Shown: piece after piece, positions 7,329-15,354 of the stretch
Position numbering within the stretch: position 1 is the first letter of the stretch
Layout: the number at the start of each line of letters is the position of its first letter
Source of the DNA: CAZAPG01 sp964486935
GTDB lineage: Bacteria > Chloroflexota > Anaerolineae > 4572-78 > J111
Length of the DNA stretch: 64,000 bases
Assembly: GCA_964486935.1 (NCBI GenBank)
Contig: CAZAPG010000026.1
Coordinates: forward strand, 1-64,000
Direction of reading: 5' to 3'
Position numbers and translations under genes: made by a program
Notes under the pieces: generated by a model
Database searches by the model: none
What the model was told of the DNA's origin: nothing
The model's input: only the letters and a program-made list of their open reading frames with translations

Positions 7329-8180
7329 CTAAATTTCTTCGGCCAGCAAGGCTTTGATGATTTCCTCTTGCTGCTGGTAGCGGCCTTCGCCTATGTGAAT
7401 ATGCCGCACATTGCCGGCTTTGTCAATAAAGTATTTGGTGGGCCAAAAACGTTGGCCGAACGGTTTTTTGTAATCTCGCCAGGTTTTCCAGTCGTTGTCG
7501 ATGGCTACGGGGTAGGGGACATCCAGCCGCACCAGAGCCTCTTTAACGTTTTCGACTTCTTTCTCGTAGGCAAATTCCGGGGTGTGAACGCCGATAATCA
7601 CCAGGCCATCGTTGGCGTATTTGTGGTGCCATTCCCTCAACGAGGGAATTACATTTTTGCAGTTAATTCAGCCAAAGGTCCAAAACTCAACCAGCACCAC
7701 TTTGCCGCGCAATTCGGCCAGTTTGAGCGGGTCGGAATTGAGCCAAACCTGGTTGGTTAGCTCCGGCGGCTGGCCGACCACCTCTAACGTGGATAAAAGG
7801 CTGAGTTGCTCCTGGCTGGGGCCGGAATGGTTGACAATGACATCGTTGGGCATCACTTTTCTCTCCAAAGGGGCCTGGGCCAGCAGCGAGGGCGGCACTG
7901 CGGGCAGGGTGGGCGCAAACAGGGTTTGGCCGACAGGCAGGCGGCTGGGGTCGTTAATGGGGTTGAACCGGTTGTCGGTGGTGGCCAGGTCGTTGGTGGC
8001 TTTGACCAGAACGGGGTAGGCCAGCGGGTCGCCATAGAATTTTTCGGCCAGCGTACCCAGCCAGTCGTCGGCCTGAACCACGTAAATTTGGCCCTGCGCC
8101 TCTGGCGGCGGGGCAGACAGAACCACGCCCGGCAGCAAGGCCATTAAGGCAACCAGCAATAAAGGTACTTTGTAGCGCAT
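7329..8180 (-). CDS. Probable selenoprotein: exported LysM-thioredoxin-fold protein with UGA at the CxxC motif
   Basis: Read through one in-frame TGA (7670-7668), this is a continuous 283-residue protein. It has a signal peptide (MRYKVPLLLVALMALLPG), a LysM-type domain at about 31-90, a linker, and a redoxin domain from about residue 150. The TGA falls exactly at the first position of the redox motif: EFWTFG-[TGA]-INCKNVIPSL, where relatives of the DipZ/TlpA type have WTFGCINC. The motif becomes U171-I-N-C174. Homology continues in the same frame after the TGA (GLVIIGVHTPEF, PYPVAIDN, WPTKYFIDKAGNVRHIHIGE), so there is no frameshift. A perfect SECIS-like hairpin lies 26 nt downstream. The ATG at 8180 has AAAGGAGA upstream. 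It precedes a two-component system by 24 nt. A nonsense mutation or sequencing error is the alternative. Confidence 0.8.
7631..7649 (-). promoter_or_regulatory. Bacterial SECIS-like hairpin for UGA recoding
   Basis: On the minus strand ATTCCCTC-GTT-GAGGGAAT is a perfect 8-bp stem with a 3-nt loop beginning with G. The loop starts 26 nt after the UGA. Known bacterial SECIS elements have an apical loop roughly 16-37 nt after UGA with a G among the first loop bases, as SelB requires. The hairpin is entirely inside the coding sequence. Confidence 0.68.
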
Positions 8181-8302
8181 ATCATTATTTCTCCTTTCTG
8201 GTTTGGCGATTGGAGCGCGTCCCAAATTTTAGAGATTGGGGCAGCCCCGGTGATTACAGCATAAAGGAGAAATATTACAATTTTCTTGCCGCCGCCAGAG
8301 CG

Positions 8303-9451
8303 TTAATCGCCGGCGGCAACTTCAACTTGCGGGTGGGTTAATCGGGCGGGGTCGCCGTCGGAGGTGTAATATTCGTGGGGGTTTTGCTCAAAGTAGGTTA
8401 GCCAGTGCTGGATGGAGGTTTCTGTAACTTCCAGCCGGGAAACGCGGTAGGGGTCGAACAGGGGGTCAAAGGGTGAAATGGTTGGCCCGCCCCAGGCGGC
8501 TGCATTACCGAGGTAGGCATATTTAAAATCGCCCCAACTGCCCGCCTTCAGAAAATCCAGGGTGTAGGGAAAGCCGCCGTACGGCACCGACAGGGTTTGC
8601 ACCGTGTAGCCGGGGGCCATCTGCTCGATAACGTGTTTGCTGACGGCCAGCTCCCACTCAATTCTTTCGGCGGTGGCTACGGAGAGGTCAACGTGGTTGA
8701 CGGTGTGGCTGCCTATCTCCATACCCAAATCGACCAGATATTGAATTTTGGCCTTGGCCCATTTGGGTTGCCCAAAGATGGCGGTGTGGCCGGCGGTATC
8801 GTTGCCCAGCACAAAAAAGGTGGCGCGCAGGGGCCACTCTTCCGGGTGCTGGTTGTGAAAATTCATCATAATGCCCAGGGCGCTGTCGGCGTCGATGGTG
8901 TTATCGGGCAGCACTCTGAACTGGCTGATGTCGGAGTCGTCAAAGGTAAGGACGACCGGTTTTTTGCCGGGTGGAACGCGGGGCAGGCCGTTAATCAGGT
9001 CGATAAAATTGACGGGGTAGTATCCGGTTTGATGAAGGCGCAGCAGGTCGGCCCGAAAATTTTGGGGCGTGCGCTGGTAGCGCTGTTCCGGGTAGCCAAT
9101 GCGGTGATATTCGAGCACCATAATTTTGCCCAGTTCGTTGGCATCGGCAAAGTAGGGCGCCGGCTCCGGGGTGGCCGGGGGTTGGTCGGGCGGCGTTTCC
9201 GGCGCGGTGATTTGGGGGCGGGGGGTAACGGTGACAAAAACAATGGCCGGCCTGGGGCGTTGGGGAGAGGTTGCCGGCGCAAACTCGATAAGGTTGCAGC
9301 CCATTGCCAGCAGGCCGGTGGCTGCCACCAATATCAGGCCAAAGGGCGAGTAGGTATGTCTGTTCACAAATCCGGGCCGTTTGTTGTTGAGATAAGTACT
9401 CACCTGGTTATTGTAAAGTAAAAGAAAAAAGTTGGCAAGACAGATTGACAT
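8303..9451 (-). CDS. Polysaccharide deacetylase lipoprotein (CE4 family)
   Basis: A 382-residue protein. A hydrophobic segment ending LLAMGC is a lipobox, so the mature protein is anchored to the membrane. A Pro-rich linker precedes a NodB-type deacetylase domain. TFDDS (metal and catalytic Asp pair), ATFFVLGN, SHTVNH (zinc-binding H-x3-H) and SVPYGG are the CE4 motifs. It should remove acyl groups from peptidoglycan or surface polysaccharide. The ATG at 9451 leaves about 50 residues before the lipobox, which is long; a GTG at 9367 would give a normal signal peptide, so the start is uncertain. It is a tandem paralog of the next gene, 2 nt away. Confidence 0.85.
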   Translation of the reverse strand: MSICLANFFLLLYNNQVSTYLNNKRPGFVNRHTYSPFGLILVAATGLLAMGCNLIEFAPATSPQRPRPAIVFVTVTPRPQITAPETPPDQPPATPEPAPYFADANELGKIMVLEYHRIGYPEQRYQRTPQNFRADLLRLHQTGYYPVNFIDLINGLPRVPPGKKPVVLTFDDSDISQFRVLPDNTIDADSALGIMMNFHNQHPEEWPLRATFFVLGNDTAGHTAIFGQPKWAKAKIQYLVDLGMEIGSHTVNHVDLSVATAERIEWELAVSKHVIEQMAPGYTVQTLSVPYGGFPYTLDFLKAGSWGDFKYAYLGNAAAWGGPTISPFDPLFDPYRVSRLEVTETSIQHWLTYFEQNPHEYYTSDGDPARLTHPQVEVAAGD

Positions 9452-9453
9452 AA

Positions 9454-10533
9454 TTACGGCCCGGCTGAAACGTAGTAAAATTGTGGATTTTGCTCAAAAT
9501 AGTCCAGCCAATAATCAAGCTCGTTTTGCAGGGCCTGGACGCGGGGAATGCGGTAGGGGTTGAACTGGGCGCTGTGCGGCGAAGGGCTGGCCCCGCCGGC
9601 CACCATTACCGTGCTGGCGTAACTGTACGGCTGCCCTTCCCACACGCCGTGGGCCAGCAGCAACTCGTTGGCCGGGTAGTTGCCAAACGGCGCCGAGAGT
9701 GAGCGGACACTGTAACCGGGCAAACGCGCCTCGAGCTGGCGCTGGCTGACGGCTAACTGCCACTGCACCTGCTCGTCGGAGCCGGCGGCCAAATCAAAGT
9801 GAGAAATGGTGTGGCTGGCTACTTCAAAACCGTTTGCCACCAGCCACTGCAATTTTTTGTCGGCCGCCTCTTTTTGCCCAAACAGAATCCGTTCCGGCAC
9901 GTTGACATCTTGCAGCACGTAAAAGGTGCCTTTTAGCGGCCAGTCTGCGGGGTGGTCAAGATGAAAATTGTAAAGGACTCCCACCGCAGAGTCGGGGTCA
10001 AGGCTGCCGTCATCCAGATATCTAAACTGGCTGATGTCGGAGTCGTCAAAGGTGAGGATGACCGGTTTTTTGCCTGCCGCTAAATCGGGAAAGCCCAAGG
10101 TCAGGTCGATGATGTTGGCCGGGGTGTAGCCCAGGCGGTGCAGCCGCTCGATATCGGCCCGAAAGTTAGCGGGGGCACGCTGCCAGCGACCTTCCGGCTC
10201 GGTAATCATATGATATTCCAGCACCAGCACGCTGCCCAGCGGGTTGGGCGGCAGCGTAGGCGAGGGGGTGACGGTTGGCGTGGGGATGGGGGTTGAGGTT
10301 GGCGTGGGGGTAGAGGTGGGAGTGGGCCGGGGCGTGTTGGTAACGGTAGGGGTTGGGGTGGGCGTGCTGGTTGGCGCAGGAGTCGCTGTAGGGGGAGCCG
10401 GGGAGGGGGTGCTGGTTGGCGCTATCTGAGCGGCAGGGCTGGCGGCAGGCTCAACCGGTGGGGGAGTGGGGCCGCTACAGGCGGTCAGCAAAATGATGAG
10501 TGAGACCAGACAGGTTTTTGCAAGTAGTTGCAA
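9454..10533 (-). CDS. Polysaccharide deacetylase lipoprotein (CE4 family), paralog
   Basis: A 359-residue lipoprotein (lipobox LLTAC at about residues 15-19). A long low-complexity Pro/Thr linker (about 23-92, repeated TPTPTS-like units) would span the cell wall, and the CE4 domain follows: YHMITEPEGRW, TFDDSDISQF, GTFYVLQD, SHTISHFD and SAPFGNYP. The start codon is TTG at 10533 with GAGG 9 nt upstream. It and the following gene share motif order and the phrase TFDDSDISQFR, so they arose by duplication. DUF971 lies just upstream on the same strand. The linker length is likely to vary between strains. Confidence 0.87.
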   Translation of the reverse strand: MQLLAKTCLVSLIILLTACSGPTPPPVEPAASPAAQIAPTSTPSPAPPTATPAPTSTPTPTPTVTNTPRPTPTSTPTPTSTPIPTPTVTPSPTLPPNPLGSVLVLEYHMITEPEGRWQRAPANFRADIERLHRLGYTPANIIDLTLGFPDLAAGKKPVILTFDDSDISQFRYLDDGSLDPDSAVGVLYNFHLDHPADWPLKGTFYVLQDVNVPERILFGQKEAADKKLQWLVANGFEVASHTISHFDLAAGSDEQVQWQLAVSQRQLEARLPGYSVRSLSAPFGNYPANELLLAHGVWEGQPYSYASTVMVAGGASPSPHSAQFNPYRIPRVQALQNELDYWLDYFEQNPQFYYVSAGP

Positions 10534-10562
10534 GGCCGGAAACCTCGACGTAAATTTGGTGG

Positions 10563-10901
10563 TTAGGGGTTGGGTGCGGCGCGGCGCAAATATTCAAAGG
10601 TATAGATGCCGGTGCGGTGCCCGTCGTCCCAAAAAAATTGCAGGGCATAATTGCCAACCATCTCAACCGGATGATTGGCATCGAGTTTGCCGCTGGCCCT
10701 TGCCTGGTCCGGCGACAGCACGCGCAGCGGGTCATCATTGTTGCGCTGTTCATTGCACACGGCGCAAGGGCAAATTTTTCGCAGGTATTCCAACGGATAA
10801 ACGGTGGTTGCGCCATCGGCCCAGGCGATGCGCACCTGGCTGTTTTTGATATCAACCTGAATATCGGCGGGCTGCTTTTGGGCAGCGGTCAGCGGCTTCA
10901 A
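10563..10901 (-). CDS. DUF971 domain protein
   Basis: A 112-residue protein matching the DUF971 (gamma-butyrobetaine hydroxylase N-terminal-like) pattern: IAWADGATTVYPLEYLRKICPCAVCNEQR, then VGNYALQFFWDDGHRTGIYTFEYLR. The three Cys in CPCAVC may bind zinc or be structural. In bacteria this domain often stands alone, near iron-sulfur or Mrp-type genes, and its role is not established. The TTG start has GGAGG 8 nt upstream. It is the first gene of a minus-strand run into the deacetylases. Confidence 0.85.
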   Translation of the reverse strand: MKPLTAAQKQPADIQVDIKNSQVRIAWADGATTVYPLEYLRKICPCAVCNEQRNNDDPLRVLSPDQARASGKLDANHPVEMVGNYALQFFWDDGHRTGIYTFEYLRRAAPNP

Positions 10902-11366
10902 GGCAAAATTCCTCCAAACGCAAAATCGTCAAAAATTATACCCGATTTGCGCTCAACCGTCATATTCAGAGCCGGGGTTTCGTTGGACAGCGATTTGCTT
11001 GAGCCATTTTTGGTTAATTGATACCATCGGGCAACAAGGCTGATACCGTTTGGCTCTCCTCAACGGCGGCAATTTTTCTTATAATAATTCTTATGGAAAT
11101 TCCCAAAATATGCCTTGATAGTCATATGAAATCAGCCCCTGTTTCCATTCTTCTTTAATTCTCCCTTTTTGCCTGCCGGCTTGAGAGATTATTCTCTAAT
11201 TTCCCCAGTAACATTGTCTGGGGGATATTTGTAATAAAAGTTGATGACAATACATAAGGAGGTATTAAAGCGCAAAACAGGCAGAATTTTAACCCTGCCC
11301 GGTTAATTATCCGGGCCAAGATAATTTACTTGTGTTGTTAATTGAGGAGGAAAAGGACACTAAATT
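10902..11366 (+). other. 465-nt intergenic region; structured leader before the peptide-transport operon
   Basis: No gene is supported. Going towards 11367 there are several stem-loops: AGAGA/TCTCT near 11184-11197, TCCCCAG (11202-11208) with CTGGGGGA (11218-11225), and GCCCGG (11297-11302) with CCGGGC (11311-11316). An isolated strong ribosome-site sequence AAGGAGGT near 11266-11273 is followed by no convincing start codon. The true ribosome site GAGGAGG is at about 11344-11350. No known riboswitch was recognised. Confidence 0.4.
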
Positions 11367-13169
11367 ATGGTAACATTACGTATGCGTCAATTTGTTATGC
11401 AGCTTTTGATTCTGGTTATGATTGGGGGCCTCATCGCGGCCTGTGGCGCGGCAGCAACCCCGGAACCGGCCCAGCCGGAAACCCAAACCGAGGCGGCTGA
11501 AGAACCCGCCGCCGAAGAACCGGCAGCCGAAGAGCCGGCCACCGAAGAAGCAGCCGCGCCCGCCGAAGAACCCGCTGCGGAAGAAGCCCCGGCTTCCGCC
11601 AATTTTTCGGGTACGGTGGTTGTCGGAGACTCGCAGGAGCCTAAAGGTTTAATCGGGCCGATTTTCTACCAGTACCACACCACCAACTTAATCAACTCCA
11701 TGTACTACGCTCCTCTGGCGCTGGATGAGAACGATGAACTGGTACCGGAACTGCTGGAAGAGGTCCCGACAATACAGAATGGCGGCATCTCTGAAGATGG
11801 TAAAACCATCACCCTCAAATTTAAGGATGGCTTCAAATGGCATGACGGCGAGCCGGTCACGTCGGCCGACTTTAAATTTACCTGGGAATTTATTATGAAC
11901 CCGGATACAAAGGCCCAAACCACCGCCGGCTGGAACAAGATTGCGTCGGTTGACACCCCCGACGAATTTACCGCCGTGGTGCAGATGCAAGAGCCTTACG
12001 CGCCCTTTGTGCCGGGCAACCTGGTCTTCCCCATTTTGCCCAAGCATGCCCTCGAAGGCGTCTCGGACCCCGGCAACAGCGACTTTGCCCGCAACCCCAT
12101 TGGCAACGGCCCCTTCAAATTTGAAGAGTGGGTTTCTGGCGACCACATTACGGTGGTAGCCAACCCCGACGCGCCAATACCGCCCAAGCTGGAGCGCATC
12201 ATTTTTAAGTTTGTGCCGGATATCAACACGCTCATCGCGCTGCTTCGCACCGGCGATGTTGATTTGGGCTACGATTTGCCCGCCGACCAGGTGCCTCAGT
12301 TGGAGGGCGTCGAGGGCGTTGAAATTGTCACCATTCCCGGCGTGGCCATCGAGCGGCTCTACTTCAACCTGCGCAACCCCGAAGACCTGAGCCAGCCCCA
12401 CCCCATTTTTTCAGATATCAACGTGCGCAAAGCCATCAGCATGGGCATGGACCGCTTTACCCTGGTCGACAAAATTTTGCAGGGGTATGGCAAAGTAGCC
12501 GTTACCGAACTGGATAACACCAACTGGTTTAATGAAGACCTCGAACCCGTGCCTTACGACCCGGAAATGGCCAAGCAACTGCTCGACGAAGCCGGCTGGG
12601 TGGTTGGCGCCGATGGCATTCGCGAAAAGGATGGCCAGCGTTTAAGCTTCAAATATTCTCTGACAACCGGCGTGCCGCTGCAAGATAATATGCAGGTCTT
12701 CTTCCAGCAAAACCTGGCCGATATCGGGGTCGAGATGATTATTGATAATTACCCGGCTGCCACCCTGTACGGCAGTTGCGCCGATGACGGCATCTTTGGC
12801 CGCAGCAAATTTGATATGATGGGCTTTACCAACTTCCCGCCCGGCACCGACCTCTCGGCTGAATGGTCCGACTTCTTCCTGACCAGCAGCCTGAAAGATT
12901 GCGAAACCAACCCCGCCGGCACCAACTCCTGGGGCTTTTCCGACCCCGCCGTTGACGCCGCGCTTGAGTGCGCCGTGACCGAGCTTGACACCGACAAGCG
13001 CCTGGCTTGCATCAAAGAAGCTCAAAAACTGATTTATGACACCTACGTTGTGCTTTACCTTTTCGACACGCTGAATGTTTACGCCATCTCCGACCGGGTT
13101 GAGGGAATCAACCCCACCGTTTTTGGCGGGCACCACTACAACTACGAAAGCTGGTCGGTGGCAGAATAG
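11367..13169 (+). CDS. Peptide-type ABC transporter solute-binding lipoprotein
   Basis: A 600-residue family-5 extracellular solute-binding protein (DppA/OppA type). A signal peptide ends LIAACG (lipobox Cys26). An acidic low-complexity linker of EEPAA repeats follows (about 35-75), then the binding domain: ITLKFKDGFKWHDGEPVTSADFKFTWEF is the characteristic SBP_bac_5 motif, with INVRKAISMGMDR further on. The protein captures oligopeptides or similar solutes outside the membrane. A GAGGAGG ribosome site lies 11 nt before the ATG. The genes downstream are two permeases and two peptidases. No ATPase gene is in the operon. Confidence 0.92.
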   Translation: MVTLRMRQFVMQLLILVMIGGLIAACGAAATPEPAQPETQTEAAEEPAAEEPAAEEPATEEAAAPAEEPAAEEAPASANFSGTVVVGDSQEPKGLIGPIFYQYHTTNLINSMYYAPLALDENDELVPELLEEVPTIQNGGISEDGKTITLKFKDGFKWHDGEPVTSADFKFTWEFIMNPDTKAQTTAGWNKIASVDTPDEFTAVVQMQEPYAPFVPGNLVFPILPKHALEGVSDPGNSDFARNPIGNGPFKFEEWVSGDHITVVANPDAPIPPKLERIIFKFVPDINTLIALLRTGDVDLGYDLPADQVPQLEGVEGVEIVTIPGVAIERLYFNLRNPEDLSQPHPIFSDINVRKAISMGMDRFTLVDKILQGYGKVAVTELDNTNWFNEDLEPVPYDPEMAKQLLDEAGWVVGADGIREKDGQRLSFKYSLTTGVPLQDNMQVFFQQNLADIGVEMIIDNYPAATLYGSCADDGIFGRSKFDMMGFTNFPPGTDLSAEWSDFFLTSSLKDCETNPAGTNSWGFSDPAVDAALECAVTELDTDKRLACIKEAQKLIYDTYVVLYLFDTLNVYAISDRVEGINPTVFGGHHYNYESWSVAE

Positions 13170-13198
13170 TTTTTTGAAAACGTAAGAGATTAGATTGG

Positions 13199-13238
13199 CG
13201 GACGGCGGATGATTGGGTTAAAATCACTTCGCCGTCCG
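13199..13238 (+). terminator. Stem-loop after the solute-binding protein gene
   Basis: CGGACGGCG (13199-13207) pairs perfectly with CGCCGTCCG (13230-13238), and TCTTTC follows. It probably attenuates transcription or stabilises the receptor mRNA, so that receptor exceeds permease. The U-run is weak. Confidence 0.5.
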
Positions 13239-13304
13239 TCTTTCGTCCGTATGAATATGTTACCAAAAATTTAACCCGTCTTTGAATCGGGGTATCTCAA
13301 CCAT

Positions 13305-13408
13305 CATGTCATTTCAAGGAGCGCAGCGACGAGAAATCTCCCGGCGAACAGTCTGTAACAACGATGCATGGAGATTTCTCGCTCCCGCTGGTCGCTCGAA
13401 ATGACATG
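13305..13408. repeat. Dispersed palindromic repeat (copy 1)
   Basis: A 104-bp imperfect inverted repeat: CATGTCATTTC at the left end, GAAATGACATG at the right, with inner arms GAGAAATCTC and GAGATTTCTC. A related element is at 57600-57740 (ATGTCATTTTGAGGAGC...ATGACAT). It sits between the receptor gene and the first permease. It is non-coding, of the size and form of a REP or MITE-type element, and would fold as a long hairpin in the operon mRNA. Confidence 0.65.
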
Positions 13409-13461
13409 CCTGAGCAGATACGAATCGGGAACAATAATTTAACTTTGGGAAAGGAGCATTT

Positions 13462-14430
13462 ATGGCCCGTTACATCCTGCGGCGGTTGCTGATTTCAATG
13501 CCGGTTTTGCTGGGCATCACGGTCATCACCTTCTTCCTGCTCCGCATGTCGGGCGACCCGATGGCCGTTTATGCCTCCAATCCGGGCATCACCGCCGAAG
13601 ACCTGATTCGCCTGGAGAAAACCTACGGCTTTGACCGCCCCCTGTACGTTCAATACCTTTACTGGCTGCGAAATATTGTCACCGGCGACTGGGGGCAATC
13701 ATTCCTGACCCATCAGGATGTTCTGGTGATGATTATCGAGCGTTTGCCCAACACCCTCATTTTAATGGTCACAGCTTTTGTTTTTACCCTGATTGTTTCC
13801 ATAATTCTGGGGTTGTACACGGCCACTCACCAATATTCTTTTGGCGATTATCTGGTCACTGCTTTTTCCTTTTTTGGCTACTCTATGCCCAGCTTCTGGT
13901 TTGGGCTGATGTTGATTATCATCTTCGCCGTAAAATTCAGAGAGTTTGGCTGGCCGTCGCTGCCGGCCGCCGGCATGTTTCCCATTCGCGGAGAACCCTC
14001 CTTTTTTGAACTGATTCGCCATATGATTTTGCCGGTGGCGGTGCTTTCTCTGGCTTCTATTGCCCGTTACACCCGCTATTTGCGCTCCAGCGTGCTGGAG
14101 GTGCTCAACCAGGATTATATTCGCACGGCCAAAGCCAAAGGGTTGGGCAATCGGGTGGTGGTTTGGAAGCACGCCTTCAAAAATGCCGTCATTCCGCTGC
14201 TCACGCTGGTTATGCTGGATATCCCTTTTTTGTTCAGCGGCGCTCTGATTACCGAGCAGGTTTTTGCCTGGCCGGGCATGGGGCGCATGTATTGGGAACA
14301 CGCCATCTGGATAGATTATCCCGTGCTGATGGGGATTCTGGTTTTGATTTCCATCATGGTGGTGCTGTGCAATTTAATTGCCGATATCTCTTACGCCTTC
14401 ATCGACCCCCGCATCAAATTGCAAAGTTGA
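13462..14430 (+). CDS. Peptide-type ABC transporter permease, DppB-like
   Basis: A 322-residue inner-membrane permease with the DppB/OppB N-terminus (MARYILRRLLISMPVLLGITVITFFLL), GDPMAVY, about six membrane helices and the EAA-loop (RTAKAKGLGNRVVVWKHAFKNAVIPLLT) that contacts the ATPase. The C-terminus is IADISYAFIDPRIKL. AAAGGAG lies 8 nt before the ATG. It forms the channel with the next gene for substrates delivered by the lipoprotein receptor at 11367. Confidence 0.93.
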   Translation: MARYILRRLLISMPVLLGITVITFFLLRMSGDPMAVYASNPGITAEDLIRLEKTYGFDRPLYVQYLYWLRNIVTGDWGQSFLTHQDVLVMIIERLPNTLILMVTAFVFTLIVSIILGLYTATHQYSFGDYLVTAFSFFGYSMPSFWFGLMLIIIFAVKFREFGWPSLPAAGMFPIRGEPSFFELIRHMILPVAVLSLASIARYTRYLRSSVLEVLNQDYIRTAKAKGLGNRVVVWKHAFKNAVIPLLTLVMLDIPFLFSGALITEQVFAWPGMGRMYWEHAIWIDYPVLMGILVLISIMVVLCNLIADISYAFIDPRIKLQS

Positions 14431-14434
14431 GGCT

Positions 14435-15343
14435 ATGACTACCAGACAGACAACGCTCTCAAACCGCAGCCGGCTCTTGCTAACCGAAGAAAAACCACCG
14501 GGCCTGTGGCGATTGGCCGGGCGGCGTTTTCTGCGCCACAAAGCCGGCGTTATTGCCGCCATATTTTTGCTGCTTATCATGGCCCTGGTTACGCTGGGGC
14601 CGCTGCTGCTGGTCTCAGAGGATGACGCCTTTCGCCCCAACCCCCTGATTATCAACGAGCCGCCTACCTGGCAGCATTGGTTTGGCACAGACCAGGTAGG
14701 CCGCGATATCTTTGCCCGCATAATTTTTGGCGGCCGGATTTCGCTGGCCATTGGCCTGCTAGCAATGATTGTTTCTACCGTGGTGGGTACGGTGTTAGGC
14801 TCTCTCTCCGGTTACTTTGGCGGCATCGTCGATGCCGCTATCATGCGCTTTACCGACGCCATGCTCAGTATCCCCGGCGTATTCCTGATTATCGCCCTGG
14901 CCGTATTTTTAGGCTCTACCATCCAAACTATCATTCTGGCCATTGGCCTGCTCAACTGGATGAGCATCACCCGCATTATCCGCGCCCTGTTTCTCTCATT
15001 AAAGGAGCAAGAGTTTGTGCTGGCCGCCCGCTGCATGGGCGCGCGCAACATCCGCATTATGTGGGGCCACATTTTGCCCAATACGGTGGCCGCCGTGGTG
15101 GTCTCCGCCACGCTGATTGTCGGCGAAGCCATTCTCACCGAAACCGCCATCAGCTACCTGGGCCTCGGCATTCAACCGCCAACCCCCAGTTGGGGCAATA
15201 TGTTAAGAAACGCCCAGGACCTGATGTGGACCGCCCCCTGGCTGGCTATCTTTCCCGGCGCTATGATTTTTGTCACCATCCTGTGCATCAATTTTATTGG
15301 CGACGCCCTGCGCGACGCCCTTGACCCCCACATTCAACTTTAG
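14435..15343 (+). CDS. Peptide-type ABC transporter permease, DppC-like
   Basis: A 302-residue permease starting at ATG 14435 (MTTRQTTLSNRS), 4 nt after the DppB-like stop, preceded by TTGAGG. It has the DppC/OppC pattern: an N-terminal OppC_N segment (FLRHKAGVIAAIFLL), HWFGTDQVGRDIFARIIFG, and the EAA-loop around EFVLAARCMGARNIRIMWGHILPN. The C-terminus is INFIGDALRDALDPHIQL. It is the partner of the preceding permease. The upstream in-frame ATG at 14378 lies inside the previous gene and is unlikely. Confidence 0.93.
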   Translation: MTTRQTTLSNRSRLLLTEEKPPGLWRLAGRRFLRHKAGVIAAIFLLLIMALVTLGPLLLVSEDDAFRPNPLIINEPPTWQHWFGTDQVGRDIFARIIFGGRISLAIGLLAMIVSTVVGTVLGSLSGYFGGIVDAAIMRFTDAMLSIPGVFLIIALAVFLGSTIQTIILAIGLLNWMSITRIIRALFLSLKEQEFVLAARCMGARNIRIMWGHILPNTVAAVVVSATLIVGEAILTETAISYLGLGIQPPTPSWGNMLRNAQDLMWTAPWLAIFPGAMIFVTILCINFIGDALRDALDPHIQL

Positions 15344-15354
15344 AGGCAAACTAT

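Noticed and set aside
7668..8225. Reading the LysM-redoxin as a truncated gene plus a separate 103-residue thioredoxin-like gene starting at 7640
   Set aside because: The two parts are in the same frame, the join falls within one redoxin domain at its active site, and the supposed second start is a TTG inside the SECIS-like stem with no ribosome site.
8597..9421. A 274-codon plus-strand frame opposite the deacetylase gene
   Set aside because: The opposite strand has intact CE4 motifs. This frame has low-complexity Gly/Val content and no ribosome site.
11260..11290. A strong ribosome-site sequence (AAGGAGGT) suggesting a leader peptide
   Set aside because: No ATG, GTG or TTG at a proper distance opens a meaningful frame before the receptor gene.
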